A stretch of DNA of 9,454 bases from JAWPNA01 sp045402695 (GTDB lineage: Bacteria; Acidobacteriota; Polarisedimenticolia; JACPZX01; DASXTC01), in the NCBI GenBank assembly GCA_045402695.1, contig JAWPNA010000073.1:1-9454 (forward strand), in the 5' to 3' direction. The number at the start of each line of letters is the position of its first letter. Positions within the stretch are counted from its first letter, which is position 1. The position numbers were made by a program, and so were the translations under genes. Under the pieces are notes generated by a model, which worked only from the letters and a program-made list of their open reading frames with translations, was not told where the DNA came from and ran no database searches. Below, piece by piece: positions 1 through 9,135 of this stretch.

Positions 1-703
1 CGCCGTGGGCAGGCCGCCTCCCCGTCACCTTGATCGACCAGACCTTGCCGCCGCTGGACTCGATCTCCTTCGCCTCCCACCGGAACTTGTCCAGCACTTC
101 GATCCGCTCGAGGCCGGCATCGCGCGCCGCCTGCAAGTACGCCGCTTCGGAGGGCGCGCCCCCGATGCACGCACAGTACTTGGCCGGGTCGGCGAGGATC
201 TCCGGCGGCAGGTTCTCGCCCACCAGGTCGGTGATGGAGAATCGTCCGCCGGGTTTGAGCACGCGGAAGATCTCCCGGAAGGCCTTCGCCTTGTCGGGGA
301 CGAGGTTGACCACGCAATTGGAGATGACCCAGTCAACCGTAGCGTCCGGAACCGGCAGCTCCTCGGCCTCGGCGAGATGGAACTCGACGTTCGTGAGGTG
401 CTCCTTCGCCGCGTTCTCCCGCGAGCGGCGGATCATCTCCGGTGTCATGTCCACGCCGATGGCGCGCCCCGTTGGGCCCACGCGTCTGGCCGCGGCGATG
501 ACGTCGGCGCCGGGCCCGCTGCCCACGTCGAGCACCGTCTGCCCGGGCCGGAGCTCCACCAGGGACAGCGGGTCGCCGCACCCGAAGGAGGTCCTTGCCC
601 CCCGCGAGCGCTCAACGCTGGTATCCTCGCAGCACCCGCCGCGGCTCTGGACGCCGGCGGCATACGCCTCACGAACCCTCAGCTTGATCTCCTCGGCATT
701 CAT
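1..703 (-). CDS. arsM: Arsenite S-adenosylmethionine methyltransferase (ArsM), 3' end beyond window
   Basis: ArsM transfers methyl groups from S-adenosylmethionine to trivalent arsenic in the cytoplasm, giving methylated and volatile arsenicals. The frame is open from the start to the left edge (234 codons, no stop), so the C-terminus is missing. Visible motifs: a vicinal cysteine pair C24-C25, FGCGDP with C42, the SAM-binding motif I VLDVGSGPGAD (57-67), VGPTGRAIGVDMTPEM (75-90), ISNCVVNL (127-134), VLKPGG (148-153) and YCACIGGA (176-183, C177/C179). The GVDMTPEM, SNCV-NL and C-x-GGA stretches are typical of prokaryotic ArsM and separate it from generic class I methyltransferases. The first cysteine region and FGCGDP are only about 16 residues apart, which seems short for the family. 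Start: ATG at 703 has GGGGG 6 nt upstream; ATG at 709 is in frame but overlaps that element. It lies 40 bp behind the marR gene on the same strand and is probably co-transcribed. Confidence 0.9.
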   Translation of the reverse strand, partial: MNAEEIKLRVREAYAAGVQSRGGCCEDTSVERSRGARTSFGCGDPLSLVELRPGQTVLDVGSGPGADVIAAARRVGPTGRAIGVDMTPEMIRRSRENAAKEHLTNVEFHLAEAEELPVPDATVDWVISNCVVNLVPDKAKAFREIFRVLKPGGRFSITDLVGENLPPEILADPAKYCACIGGAPSEAAYLQAARDAGLERIEVLDKFRWEAKEIESSGGKVWSIKVTGRRPAHG

Positions 704-743
704 TTGCATCCCCCAAGTATTTTCTGCGGACGGATCCACGCGA

Positions 744-1208
744 TCAGGTCGTCGAGCAGCACATCCGCTCTTCCATCGCCGTGTTGAGCTTGGTCAGGCC
801 CCTCAGCAGAGCTTCGCGATCGGCGGGGGACAGCTTCTCCAGGACGTCGCGCTCCCAGCGCCGGATTGTCCCTTCCATCTTCCTCAAGACAGCCCCGCCC
901 CTCGGCGTCAGCTCAATGAAGCAGACCCGCCGGTCGGACGCCAGGCGCCTGCGAAGAGCGTGCTTGTTGCGGACGAGCTGATCCACGACTCGCGTGAGAG
1001 AGCTGATCCGGAGGCACATCAGCTCCGCCAGCCGCGTCATGGGGAGGCTTCCGTGCTCGCCCAGCGTCTTCATCACGTAACACTGCGAGACCGTGACGTC
1101 TTCGCAGCAGATCTGGCTGCGATCCCTGAACTGGTACCGCTTGATGAGCGCCGTGAGCAGCCGATCCAGCTCCCGCGCCTGCCTGTCCAATCCATCTTTC
1201 GCAGCCAT
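744..1208 (-). CDS. Cysteine-rich MarR-family transcriptional regulator
   Basis: A 154-residue winged-helix DNA-binding protein of MarR type, expected to act as a homodimeric repressor. The recognition-helix region is about residues 56-80 (LPMTRLAELMCLRISSLTRVVDQLVR). The wing follows, with RRRLASDRRV (86-95) and the usual FIELTPRG (97-104). The terminal regions (10-27 and 105-148) are amphipathic helices expected to form the dimer interface. It has seven cysteines (C34, C35, C43, C65, C96, C150, C151), including two vicinal pairs. That is many for a MarR protein and fits a thiol-based sensor of oxidants or trivalent arsenic; the ligand is inference. The ATG at 1208 has GAGGGG 4 nt upstream. 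It is the first gene of a probable two-gene operon with arsM, behind a strong promoter that overlaps a palindrome, so autoregulation is likely. Confidence 0.93.
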   Translation of the reverse strand: MAAKDGLDRQARELDRLLTALIKRYQFRDRSQICCEDVTVSQCYVMKTLGEHGSLPMTRLAELMCLRISSLTRVVDQLVRNKHALRRRLASDRRVCFIELTPRGGAVLRKMEGTIRRWERDVLEKLSPADREALLRGLTKLNTAMEERMCCSTT

Positions 1209-1227
1209 CCAACCCCTCGAGAGTTAC

Positions 1228-1239
1228 TTGTATATACGA
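1228..1239. promoter_or_regulatory. Candidate MarR operator over the marR-arsM transcription start
   Basis: A 12-bp near-palindrome, TTGTATATACGA on the plus strand, has the perfect core GTATATAC (1230-1237) and one mismatched pair at the second/eleventh position. It lies over the predicted +1 site just downstream of the -10 box, where a bound dimer would block initiation. An ATATACGA copy recurs at 1246-1253 inside the -10 region. Size and symmetry fit MarR-family sites, but binding is inferred. Confidence 0.55.
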
Positions 1240-1253
1240 ACTAAAATATACGA
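1232..1253. repeat. Direct repeat ATATACGA at the marR-arsM promoter
   Basis: Two identical 8-bp copies of ATATACGA on the plus strand, at 1232-1239 and 1246-1253, have starts 14 bp apart. One overlaps the candidate operator palindrome and the other overlaps the -10 hexamer. They may be two half-sites for the MarR dimer or a result of the AT-rich promoter composition. Confidence 0.5.
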
Positions 1254-1273
1254 GGAGGGGCGCCGCGTGTCAA
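1245..1273 (-). promoter_or_regulatory. Sigma70-type promoter of marR-arsM
   Basis: On the minus strand a perfect -35 hexamer TTGACA (1273-1268) is followed after exactly 17 bp by TATATT (1250-1245), one mismatch from the -10 consensus. Transcription should begin near 1238, giving a leader of about 30 nt before the marR ATG at 1208. Position, orientation and spacing all fit, and the AT-rich -10 region stands out in this GC-rich window. Confidence 0.85.
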
Positions 1274-1341
1274 GAGGTCCCCTTCTGGATGGCCGCCCGG
1301 AGGAGCCGAGCGACTGATGGATGCGGGTTTTGGGCGCAGGC

Positions 1342-2712
1342 TCAGACCGCCGCGCGGCGGCGTGACTTCTTGGTGTCGTCACGCAGGTACTGTACTCCCG
1401 GGCTCGACAGCAGCCTGGCCGTCTCGTGCGCGTCGAGGCCCTCGCGGATCACCATCGTCATCGGCTCGCCGCGAAACAGCCTCTCGTTGGCCGCCGCCAG
1501 CAGCGCGTTGAGCTTCAGATAGGTCTTGGCCGTGGGATCGTCGGCCACCACCGTGAACTCCCCCTTGTGGAAGCTGATCAGACGCACCTCCTTCAGCGCC
1601 GACGCCTTCTTCACGAAACGGCGCACTTCCCTCTGGCCGCGGTTCCTGAACCTCCGGAAGATCAATGCCGCCAGAAACAGGACGAAGAGGAACCCCATGA
1701 ACCGATCGCCCCCGCTGCCGAGGAGGATCGCGAAGACCAGCCCCCCGAAGAGCGCCCCGCCGATCGCGGCCCAGATCACGCCGCGCGCCGTGAACCCCTG
1801 GAACCACCAGCGCACACGCTCCGCGACCGACATGCCGCCCAAGACGCCTGACTCGATCTCGCGCTTGACCCCCTTGAGCTCCCCGGCCACGTCGCGCATC
1901 TCCTGGTAGCGATCCTCGGGCTTTTTCTGGAGGCATCGATCGATGACGCGCTGGAGCGAGTAGGGAAGCTCGGCGCGGACCTTCGTGACCGGCTCGGTGG
2001 GATCGAACGCGATGGCGTGCATGGTGTCGAGCGCGCTGGCCCCCTCGAAGGGGACGCGCCCCGTGACCATCTCGTACAGCACGATCCCGTAGGAGAAGAT
2101 GTCCGACCGCTTGTCCGTGGACAGGCCGCGCGCCTGCTCGGGGCTCATGTAGGCGACCGTGCCCATGATCATGCCGGCCTGAGTCCTGGCCAACGTCTCC
2201 ATCCGGCTCGCCCTCTGCTGGCCGCCGGCCGCTGCTGCTGGGTCGAGCAGCTTGGCCAGGCCGAAGTCGAGGATCTTGGGATGGCCGTCCTTGGTCACCA
2301 TGATGTTGTCCGACTTGATGTCGCGGTGGATGATGCCGGCCTCGTGGGCGCACGCCAGCGCGTCGGCCACCTGGATTCCCACTTCGACGGCCGAGACGAG
2401 ATCCAGCTCTCGCCGCGAGACGAGCTGGTGGACGGTGAAGCCGTCAACGTATTCCATGACGATGAAGGCGGTGTCGCCCTCCTCTTCGATCTCGTAGATC
2501 TGCGCGATGGCGGGATGATTGACCGCGGAGGCGGCGCGTGCCTCCTGGATGAACCGGCGCCTTCGTTCCGCGTCGCCGACCAGCTCGGGCGGAAGCACCT
2601 TGAGCGCCACATTGCGGCCCAGCTTGGTGTCGCGGGCGCGGTACACGACGCCCATGCCGCCCTTGCCGAGCATCTCCTCGACAGCGTAGTTCCTGAGGCT
2701 GCGTCCGATCAC
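1342..2712 (-). CDS. Membrane-anchored Hanks-type serine/threonine protein kinase
   Basis: A 456-residue eukaryotic-like Ser/Thr kinase that phosphorylates proteins at the cytoplasmic face of the membrane. The catalytic domain (about 9-280) is complete: glycine loop GKGGMG (16-21), VALK lysine K38, helix C glutamate E57, HRDIKSDN with catalytic D131 and N136, DFG (149-151), and the GTVAYMSPEQ activation-segment end (184-193). The DFG-to-SPE segment is alanine/glutamine-rich with several Ser/Thr residues, possible autophosphorylation sites. After the kinase come two hydrophobic segments, about 312-332 and 338-352, separated by a short polar turn, then an RRFRNR basic stop and an unrecognised domain (about 359-456). 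This hairpin differs from the usual PknB plan of one membrane span plus an extracellular sensor. The start is GTG at 2712 with GAGGAG 12 nt upstream, overlapping the stop of the preceding peptidase gene. It is last in a four-gene run. Confidence 0.96.
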   Translation of the reverse strand: MIGRSLRNYAVEEMLGKGGMGVVYRARDTKLGRNVALKVLPPELVGDAERRRRFIQEARAASAVNHPAIAQIYEIEEEGDTAFIVMEYVDGFTVHQLVSRRELDLVSAVEVGIQVADALACAHEAGIIHRDIKSDNIMVTKDGHPKILDFGLAKLLDPAAAAGGQQRASRMETLARTQAGMIMGTVAYMSPEQARGLSTDKRSDIFSYGIVLYEMVTGRVPFEGASALDTMHAIAFDPTEPVTKVRAELPYSLQRVIDRCLQKKPEDRYQEMRDVAGELKGVKREIESGVLGGMSVAERVRWWFQGFTARGVIWAAIGGALFGGLVFAILLGSGGDRFMGFLFVLFLAALIFRRFRNRGQREVRRFVKKASALKEVRLISFHKGEFTVVADDPTAKTYLKLNALLAAANERLFRGEPMTMVIREGLDAHETARLLSSPGVQYLRDDTKKSRRRAAV

Positions 2713-2724
2713 GTTAAGGCCAAG

Positions 2725-2730
2725 CTCCTC
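2725..2730 (-). promoter_or_regulatory. Ribosome binding site of the kinase gene overlapping upstream stop codon
   Basis: GAGGAG on the minus strand shares bases with the TGA stop of the peptidase gene. It lies 12 nt before the GTG start of the kinase, a longer spacer than usual. It supports the GTG as the start (the next in-frame Met is residue 14, within the first strand of the kinase) and suggests reduced or coupled translation. Confidence 0.6.
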
Positions 2731-4975
2731 ACAGCTTCCCGAGCAGGAAGTCCGTGATCTTCGAGAACAGGTGCGTGCGCGCTTCCTTGCCGCGGATGCC
2801 GTGGTTCTTTCGCGGGTAAAGCATGAACTCGACCGGTTTCCCCTCCCGCACGAAGGCGTCGAGAATCTGCACCGAGTTGCCGAGGTGCACGTTGTCGTCC
2901 GCGGAGCCGTGAACGAGAAGCAGCGCGGCTTTGAGTTTGGCCGCCCGCTGCAGCGGCGCGCTCTCGCGGTACCCCTCGGGGTTGTCCGCGGGTCGATCCA
3001 TGTACCGCTCCGTGTAGATCGTGTCGTAGTCGTTCCAGTCGGTCACCGGCGCCACCGAGACTCCCGCTTTGAAGACGTCAGGCGCGGTCAGCAGGCAGTA
3101 CAGCGTCATGTACCCGCCGTAGGACCAGCCCCAGATCCCGATGCGCGACGCGTCCACGTAGGGAAGCGTCTTGAGGTACGCCACCCCCGCGAGCTGATCG
3201 GCCAGTTCCTGTCTTCCCATGTCGCGGAAGATCGGCGTCTCCCACGCGTGACCGCGGTTGCCCGAGCCCCGATTGTCGAGCGACCAGATGATGTACCCCT
3301 TGCCGGCCATCAGGTGATGCCAGAGTGCCCGTGTGTCCCACCAGCCGTTCTTCACCACCTGGGCGAGCGGGCCGCCGTACACATAGACAAGCACCGGGTA
3401 CTTCCGGGCCGGATTGAAGTCGGGCGGCAGCGTGATCGACGCCTGCAGCCGCGTGCCGTCGTCCGCGGGCACGTTGCGAAACTCCGATCGCCCCGTTCTG
3501 TACCGCGCGACCTCGGCCCGCAGCCCTTCATCGAGCACCCTGTCTGGCGATCCGTCGGCGCGGCGCAGCGTGACGGAAGGCGGGACGGCGGCCGTTGAGA
3601 ATGTGTCCACGAAACCACCGCCGGCATCGGCGACATCGACGAGGTGCCATCCTTCCTCCCGTGTGAGGCGCGTGAACCCCGAGCCGTCCAGGCCCACACG
3701 GTACAGGTGCCGCTCGAGCACGCTTTTCTCCGTGGCCTCGAAGTAAACCAACCCCGCTCCCTCGTCCACGGCCGCCAGCTTCGTGACCATCCACGCGCCG
3801 CCCGTCAGGCGGCGCACGAGGCGGCCGTCCTCTTCGTACAGGAACAGGTGCCGGTAGCCATCGCGCTCCGAGCCCCAGATGAACCGTCCCGAAGGCGTGC
3901 CGCCCTTCAGGAACTTCCAGTCGCTCGCGATGTTGATCCAGTGAGGATCGCGCTCCTCGAGGATCACGCGCGGCGCTCCCGGGCCTGGATCGCACACCAG
4001 CAGCTCCAGGCGCGTCTGATCCCGGTTGAGCCTCTGCACGGCGAGGCGGCCTCCCGGCGTCCAGGCCACGCGCGGGATGTAGACATCGTTCTCGGCGCCC
4101 AGGTCGAGCCATCGCGTGACGGTCGGCCCGGCATCCTCACCGAGCGCGATCGCGCTCACCACACCCACCCGCACGACGGGGTTGGGATCTCCCGCCTTGG
4201 GATACCGCTCGCTCTCCACCTTGGGATGGACCGGGATCCAGTCCACGATCGGATAGACGGGCACCTGCCGCTCGTCGAACTGCATGTACGCGATGCGCGA
4301 GGAGTCCTCGGACCACCACCAGGCGGTGGTCAGATCGAACTCCTCCCCATACACCCAATCAACCTCGCCGTTGAGGACGCCGTCGAGTCGACCGCCGGTC
4401 AGGGGCCTCTCCACGCCGGAAGCGATATCCAGCACGAACAGGTCGTGGTCGCGGACGAACCCGATCATCGAGCCATCGGGAGAGAACTTGGCGTCGGACG
4501 ACCCTGAACCGCCGTGCGTGAGACGGCGGGGAGCGACGGCGGGCACGGCGAGCAGGTAGAGATCCTCGCCGGCCTGCGCCAGAATCGAATCACCCTTCGG
4601 CGACCATGAAAACGACGCGACCTCCAGCTTCGTCTCCTCCAGCTTCGCGCCCTCGCCCCGCGCCGGGGTGAGCGGGATCGTGGCGGCCGACTCGAGATCG
4701 TGGACGTACAGCCGGTCGGTGCCGCCTAGGCCGTCGGTGCCATCTTTCTTCAGGAAGGCAACGCGCGTCCCGCCGGGAGACCACGTAAGAGTCGAGGGGA
4801 GCGTTCCCTCCATCGTCCCGCCGAAGACCAGCTCGACGGTCAGCTCCTTGCGGACATCCTCCGCTGGGGCCGCCGCGGCCGCCGTAGCTGACGGGGTTGA
4901 CGCGAGGGCGAGGCAAAGACAGAGGACCTTGAGGATCCGGCACGGTCCGGTGCGCGTGGGGAGGCTCCGCTTCAC
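2729..4975 (-). CDS. Dipeptidyl peptidase IV-like S9B serine peptidase, exported
   Basis: A 748-residue prolyl-type peptidase expected to remove X-Pro or X-Ala dipeptides from peptide N-termini in the periplasm. Residues 1-36 form a signal peptide: basic start, hydrophobic core around 15-28, then an alanine-rich cleavage region. Next comes an eight-bladed-type beta-propeller region (about 50-480) with TolB-like repeats such as SWSPKGD and KFSPDGS. The N-terminus-anchoring motif is DWVYGEEF (206-213), where E211/E212 match the Glu pair of human DPP4. The alpha/beta-hydrolase domain (about 500-748) has nucleophile S618 in GWSYGGY, D693 in GSADDNVH and H725 in KNHGI; the spacings of 75 and 32 residues resemble 78 and 32 in human DPP4. 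The GTG start overlaps the upstream antiporter stop by 4 bp (GTGA), so translation is probably coupled. It could prefer other penultimate residues. Confidence 0.95.
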   Translation of the reverse strand: MKRSLPTRTGPCRILKVLCLCLALASTPSATAAAAAPAEDVRKELTVELVFGGTMEGTLPSTLTWSPGGTRVAFLKKDGTDGLGGTDRLYVHDLESAATIPLTPARGEGAKLEETKLEVASFSWSPKGDSILAQAGEDLYLLAVPAVAPRRLTHGGSGSSDAKFSPDGSMIGFVRDHDLFVLDIASGVERPLTGGRLDGVLNGEVDWVYGEEFDLTTAWWWSEDSSRIAYMQFDERQVPVYPIVDWIPVHPKVESERYPKAGDPNPVVRVGVVSAIALGEDAGPTVTRWLDLGAENDVYIPRVAWTPGGRLAVQRLNRDQTRLELLVCDPGPGAPRVILEERDPHWINIASDWKFLKGGTPSGRFIWGSERDGYRHLFLYEEDGRLVRRLTGGAWMVTKLAAVDEGAGLVYFEATEKSVLERHLYRVGLDGSGFTRLTREEGWHLVDVADAGGGFVDTFSTAAVPPSVTLRRADGSPDRVLDEGLRAEVARYRTGRSEFRNVPADDGTRLQASITLPPDFNPARKYPVLVYVYGGPLAQVVKNGWWDTRALWHHLMAGKGYIIWSLDNRGSGNRGHAWETPIFRDMGRQELADQLAGVAYLKTLPYVDASRIGIWGWSYGGYMTLYCLLTAPDVFKAGVSVAPVTDWNDYDTIYTERYMDRPADNPEGYRESAPLQRAAKLKAALLLVHGSADDNVHLGNSVQILDAFVREGKPVEFMLYPRKNHGIRGKEARTHLFSKITDFLLGKL

Positions 4976-6288
4976 TCGGCCGCCATGATCAGCCCGCCTT
5001 CGCCTGCCTGCTCCCGCGCGCGGCGCCCCCAGATCGCCTCAAACAAAGGCGAGGTCATCAATGTGGTCAGCACCGCCATCATCACCATGATCGTGAACAG
5101 CGAAGGAGTGATGATTCCCTGTTGCAGGCCGATGTTGAGGATGATCAGCTCCATCAGGCCGCGCGCGTTCATCAGCGTGCCGATGGTGGCCGCCGCGCGC
5201 CAGGTTTCCCCGGAACCCCGCGCCGCGAACATGCAGGCCAGCCCTTTGCCCGCGATGGCGGCCACGACGATGACCCCAGCGATGGCCCAGAGTCTCGGCG
5301 TGTTGACCAGGCTGATCTGCGTGTTGAGGCCCGAGAATACGAAAAACAGTGGCAGCAGGAAGCCCGAGGTCATCGCCTCCGTGTGCGCGCGCAGCCCGGC
5401 CGCGAGCGGCCCGCGCGGCATCGCAGTCCCGAAGATGAAGGCGCCGAACACCGCGTAGATCCCGATCTCGTCGGTGAACCAGGCCGCGAGCATCAGCAAC
5501 AGCAGGACGTTCACCAGCGTGCGCGTTGTGACTCGCCCCTCTCTCTCGACCCGGCGGCTGAAGTACCTCAACAGCGGCCTCCCTGCGAGGATCATCCCTG
5601 CTCCATACGCGGCGCCGCCGCCGATGGCCAGGACGGCGATGAGCGCCGACTTCTTGAGGAAGGCGAGCACGACGGCCAGCAGGCACCATGCGAGGGCATC
5701 GTCCACGGAACCGGCCGCAAGCGCCAGGGTGCCGAGCCGCGTGCCGGCGATTCCCTTGTCGCTCAGGATCCGCGCCAGCATCGGGAAGGCCGTGATCGAC
5801 ATCGAGGCGCCCAGAAACAGCGCCGCGGCCCACCGCGACAGACCGGGCGCGAACAGGTCGGGCTGCGTGTGCAGCCAGAAGGCGATCCCGCCTCCCAGGA
5901 CGAAGGGGACGGCGATCCCAGCCAAAGAGACCATCCCGGCACCGTGGATGCGCTCCGCGATCAGATCGCTGTTGAACTCGAGTCCCACCAGGAACATGTA
6001 GATCACCAATCCGATCTGGCTCAGTGCGTAGAGGATCGACATCGAGGGATGAGGGAAGGTGACGGTTTCAGCGCCCGCCTGGAGCACCATTACTTTGGGA
6101 AACAACCACGACTGGGCGGCCGGCGCGATCAGCCCGAACAGGGACGGCCCGAGCAGCACGCCGGCAATCATCTCGCCGACAACCTGCGTCTGCCCCAGCG
6201 CGCGCCCGGCAAGACCCACGAGGCGGCAGGCCACGAGGATGACCGCGAGCTGCAGGAGCAGCCTCAGAACGAGATCGGCATGACTCAT
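4972..6288 (-). CDS. CPA2-type cation/proton antiporter (Kef/NapA-like membrane domain)
   Basis: A 438-residue inner-membrane transporter, almost wholly hydrophobic, with about 11-13 helices; it should exchange Na+ or K+ for protons. Family signatures include GQTQVVGEMIAGVLLGPSLFG (32-52), IYMFLVGLEFN (96-106), ASMSITAFPMLARIL (161-175) and the paired aspartates of GSVDDALAW (193-201, D196/D197). In CPA2 antiporters this pair forms the ion-binding site and is linked to electrogenic exchange. The protein stops soon after the last helix and lacks the TrkA-N/RCK domain of full-length KefB/KefC, so nucleotide or glutathione gating is not expected. A non-helical insert at about 55-82 separates early helices. 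The ATG is 12 bp after the acnA stop with no strong Shine-Dalgarno, consistent with coupling to acnA; its 3' end overlaps the peptidase start. Substrate ion is not determinable here. Confidence 0.94.
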   Translation of the reverse strand: MSHADLVLRLLLQLAVILVACRLVGLAGRALGQTQVVGEMIAGVLLGPSLFGLIAPAAQSWLFPKVMVLQAGAETVTFPHPSMSILYALSQIGLVIYMFLVGLEFNSDLIAERIHGAGMVSLAGIAVPFVLGGGIAFWLHTQPDLFAPGLSRWAAALFLGASMSITAFPMLARILSDKGIAGTRLGTLALAAGSVDDALAWCLLAVVLAFLKKSALIAVLAIGGGAAYGAGMILAGRPLLRYFSRRVEREGRVTTRTLVNVLLLLMLAAWFTDEIGIYAVFGAFIFGTAMPRGPLAAGLRAHTEAMTSGFLLPLFFVFSGLNTQISLVNTPRLWAIAGVIVVAAIAGKGLACMFAARGSGETWRAAATIGTLMNARGLMELIILNIGLQQGIITPSLFTIMVMMAVLTTLMTSPLFEAIWGRRAREQAGEGGLIMAAE

Positions 6289-6300
6289 CGGCGCGCGGCT

Positions 6301-9024
<2,724 letters not shown>

Positions 9025-9028
9025 GCAG

Positions 9029-9034
9029 TCCTCT
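9029..9034 (-). promoter_or_regulatory. Ribosome binding site of acnA
   Basis: AGAGGA on the minus strand ends 4 nt before the ATG at 9024 and supports that start codon. Confidence 0.7.
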
Positions 9035-9062
9035 GGGAGAAGCCGTGGAAAACAACGCCGCC

Positions 9063-9068
9063 ATTATA
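9063..9068 (-). promoter_or_regulatory. -10 box of the probable acnA promoter
   Basis: A perfect TATAAT hexamer on the minus strand, about 40 bp before the acnA start, predicts transcription from near 9056. At 16-18 bp upstream only C-rich sequence is found, with no recognisable -35 hexamer and no TGn extended -10. The promoter may depend on an activator or be modulated through the adjacent inverted repeat. Confidence 0.6.
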
Positions 9069-9085
9069 GATGACGCCGGGTCATC
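9069..9085. promoter_or_regulatory. Inverted repeat abutting the acnA -10 box, candidate operator
   Basis: GATGAC-N5-GTCATC is a perfect 6-bp inverted repeat with a 5-bp spacer. It touches the TATAAT box and fills the space where the -35/-10 spacer would be. Its 17-bp size fits a dimeric helix-turn-helix regulator. Chance occurrence cannot be excluded. Confidence 0.45.
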
Positions 9086-9135
9086 GGGGAGAGGGGAAGA
9101 GGGGCGGCCGCGGCTGCCGCGCGAATTCGGTGAAG

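Larger units (their letters stand above)
1209..1341. other. Intergenic region between kinase stop and marR start
   Basis: A 133-bp stretch. The part next to marR holds the promoter and operator described above. The part next to the kinase stop (about 1274-1341) shows no convincing intrinsic terminator: there is no stem followed by a T run on the minus strand. The kinase transcript may therefore end elsewhere or read through into marR-arsM. Confidence 0.6.

Noticed and set aside
30..1244. A 404-codon plus-strand open frame across arsM and marR
   Set aside because: It is antisense to two genes with clear family motifs, is rich in Ser/Arg/Pro typical of GC-rich shadow frames, and shows no domain.
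1347..1360. Perfect 14-bp palindrome CCGCCGCGCGGCGG at the end of the kinase gene, considered as a terminator
   Set aside because: It encodes the Arg/Ala tail of the kinase, has no loop beyond the fold point, and no T run follows on the minus strand; GC-rich codons explain it.
4621..4650. Repeated CTCCAGCTTCG about 15 bp apart inside the peptidase gene
   Set aside because: It encodes a short KLEETKLE repeat in a surface loop of the propeller; too short and coding-constrained to be a separate element.
9103..9120. GC-rich inverted sequence after the NamZ-like stop, considered as a terminator
   Set aside because: Short irregular arms followed by C/T-rich sequence with no T run, so an intrinsic terminator is not supported.
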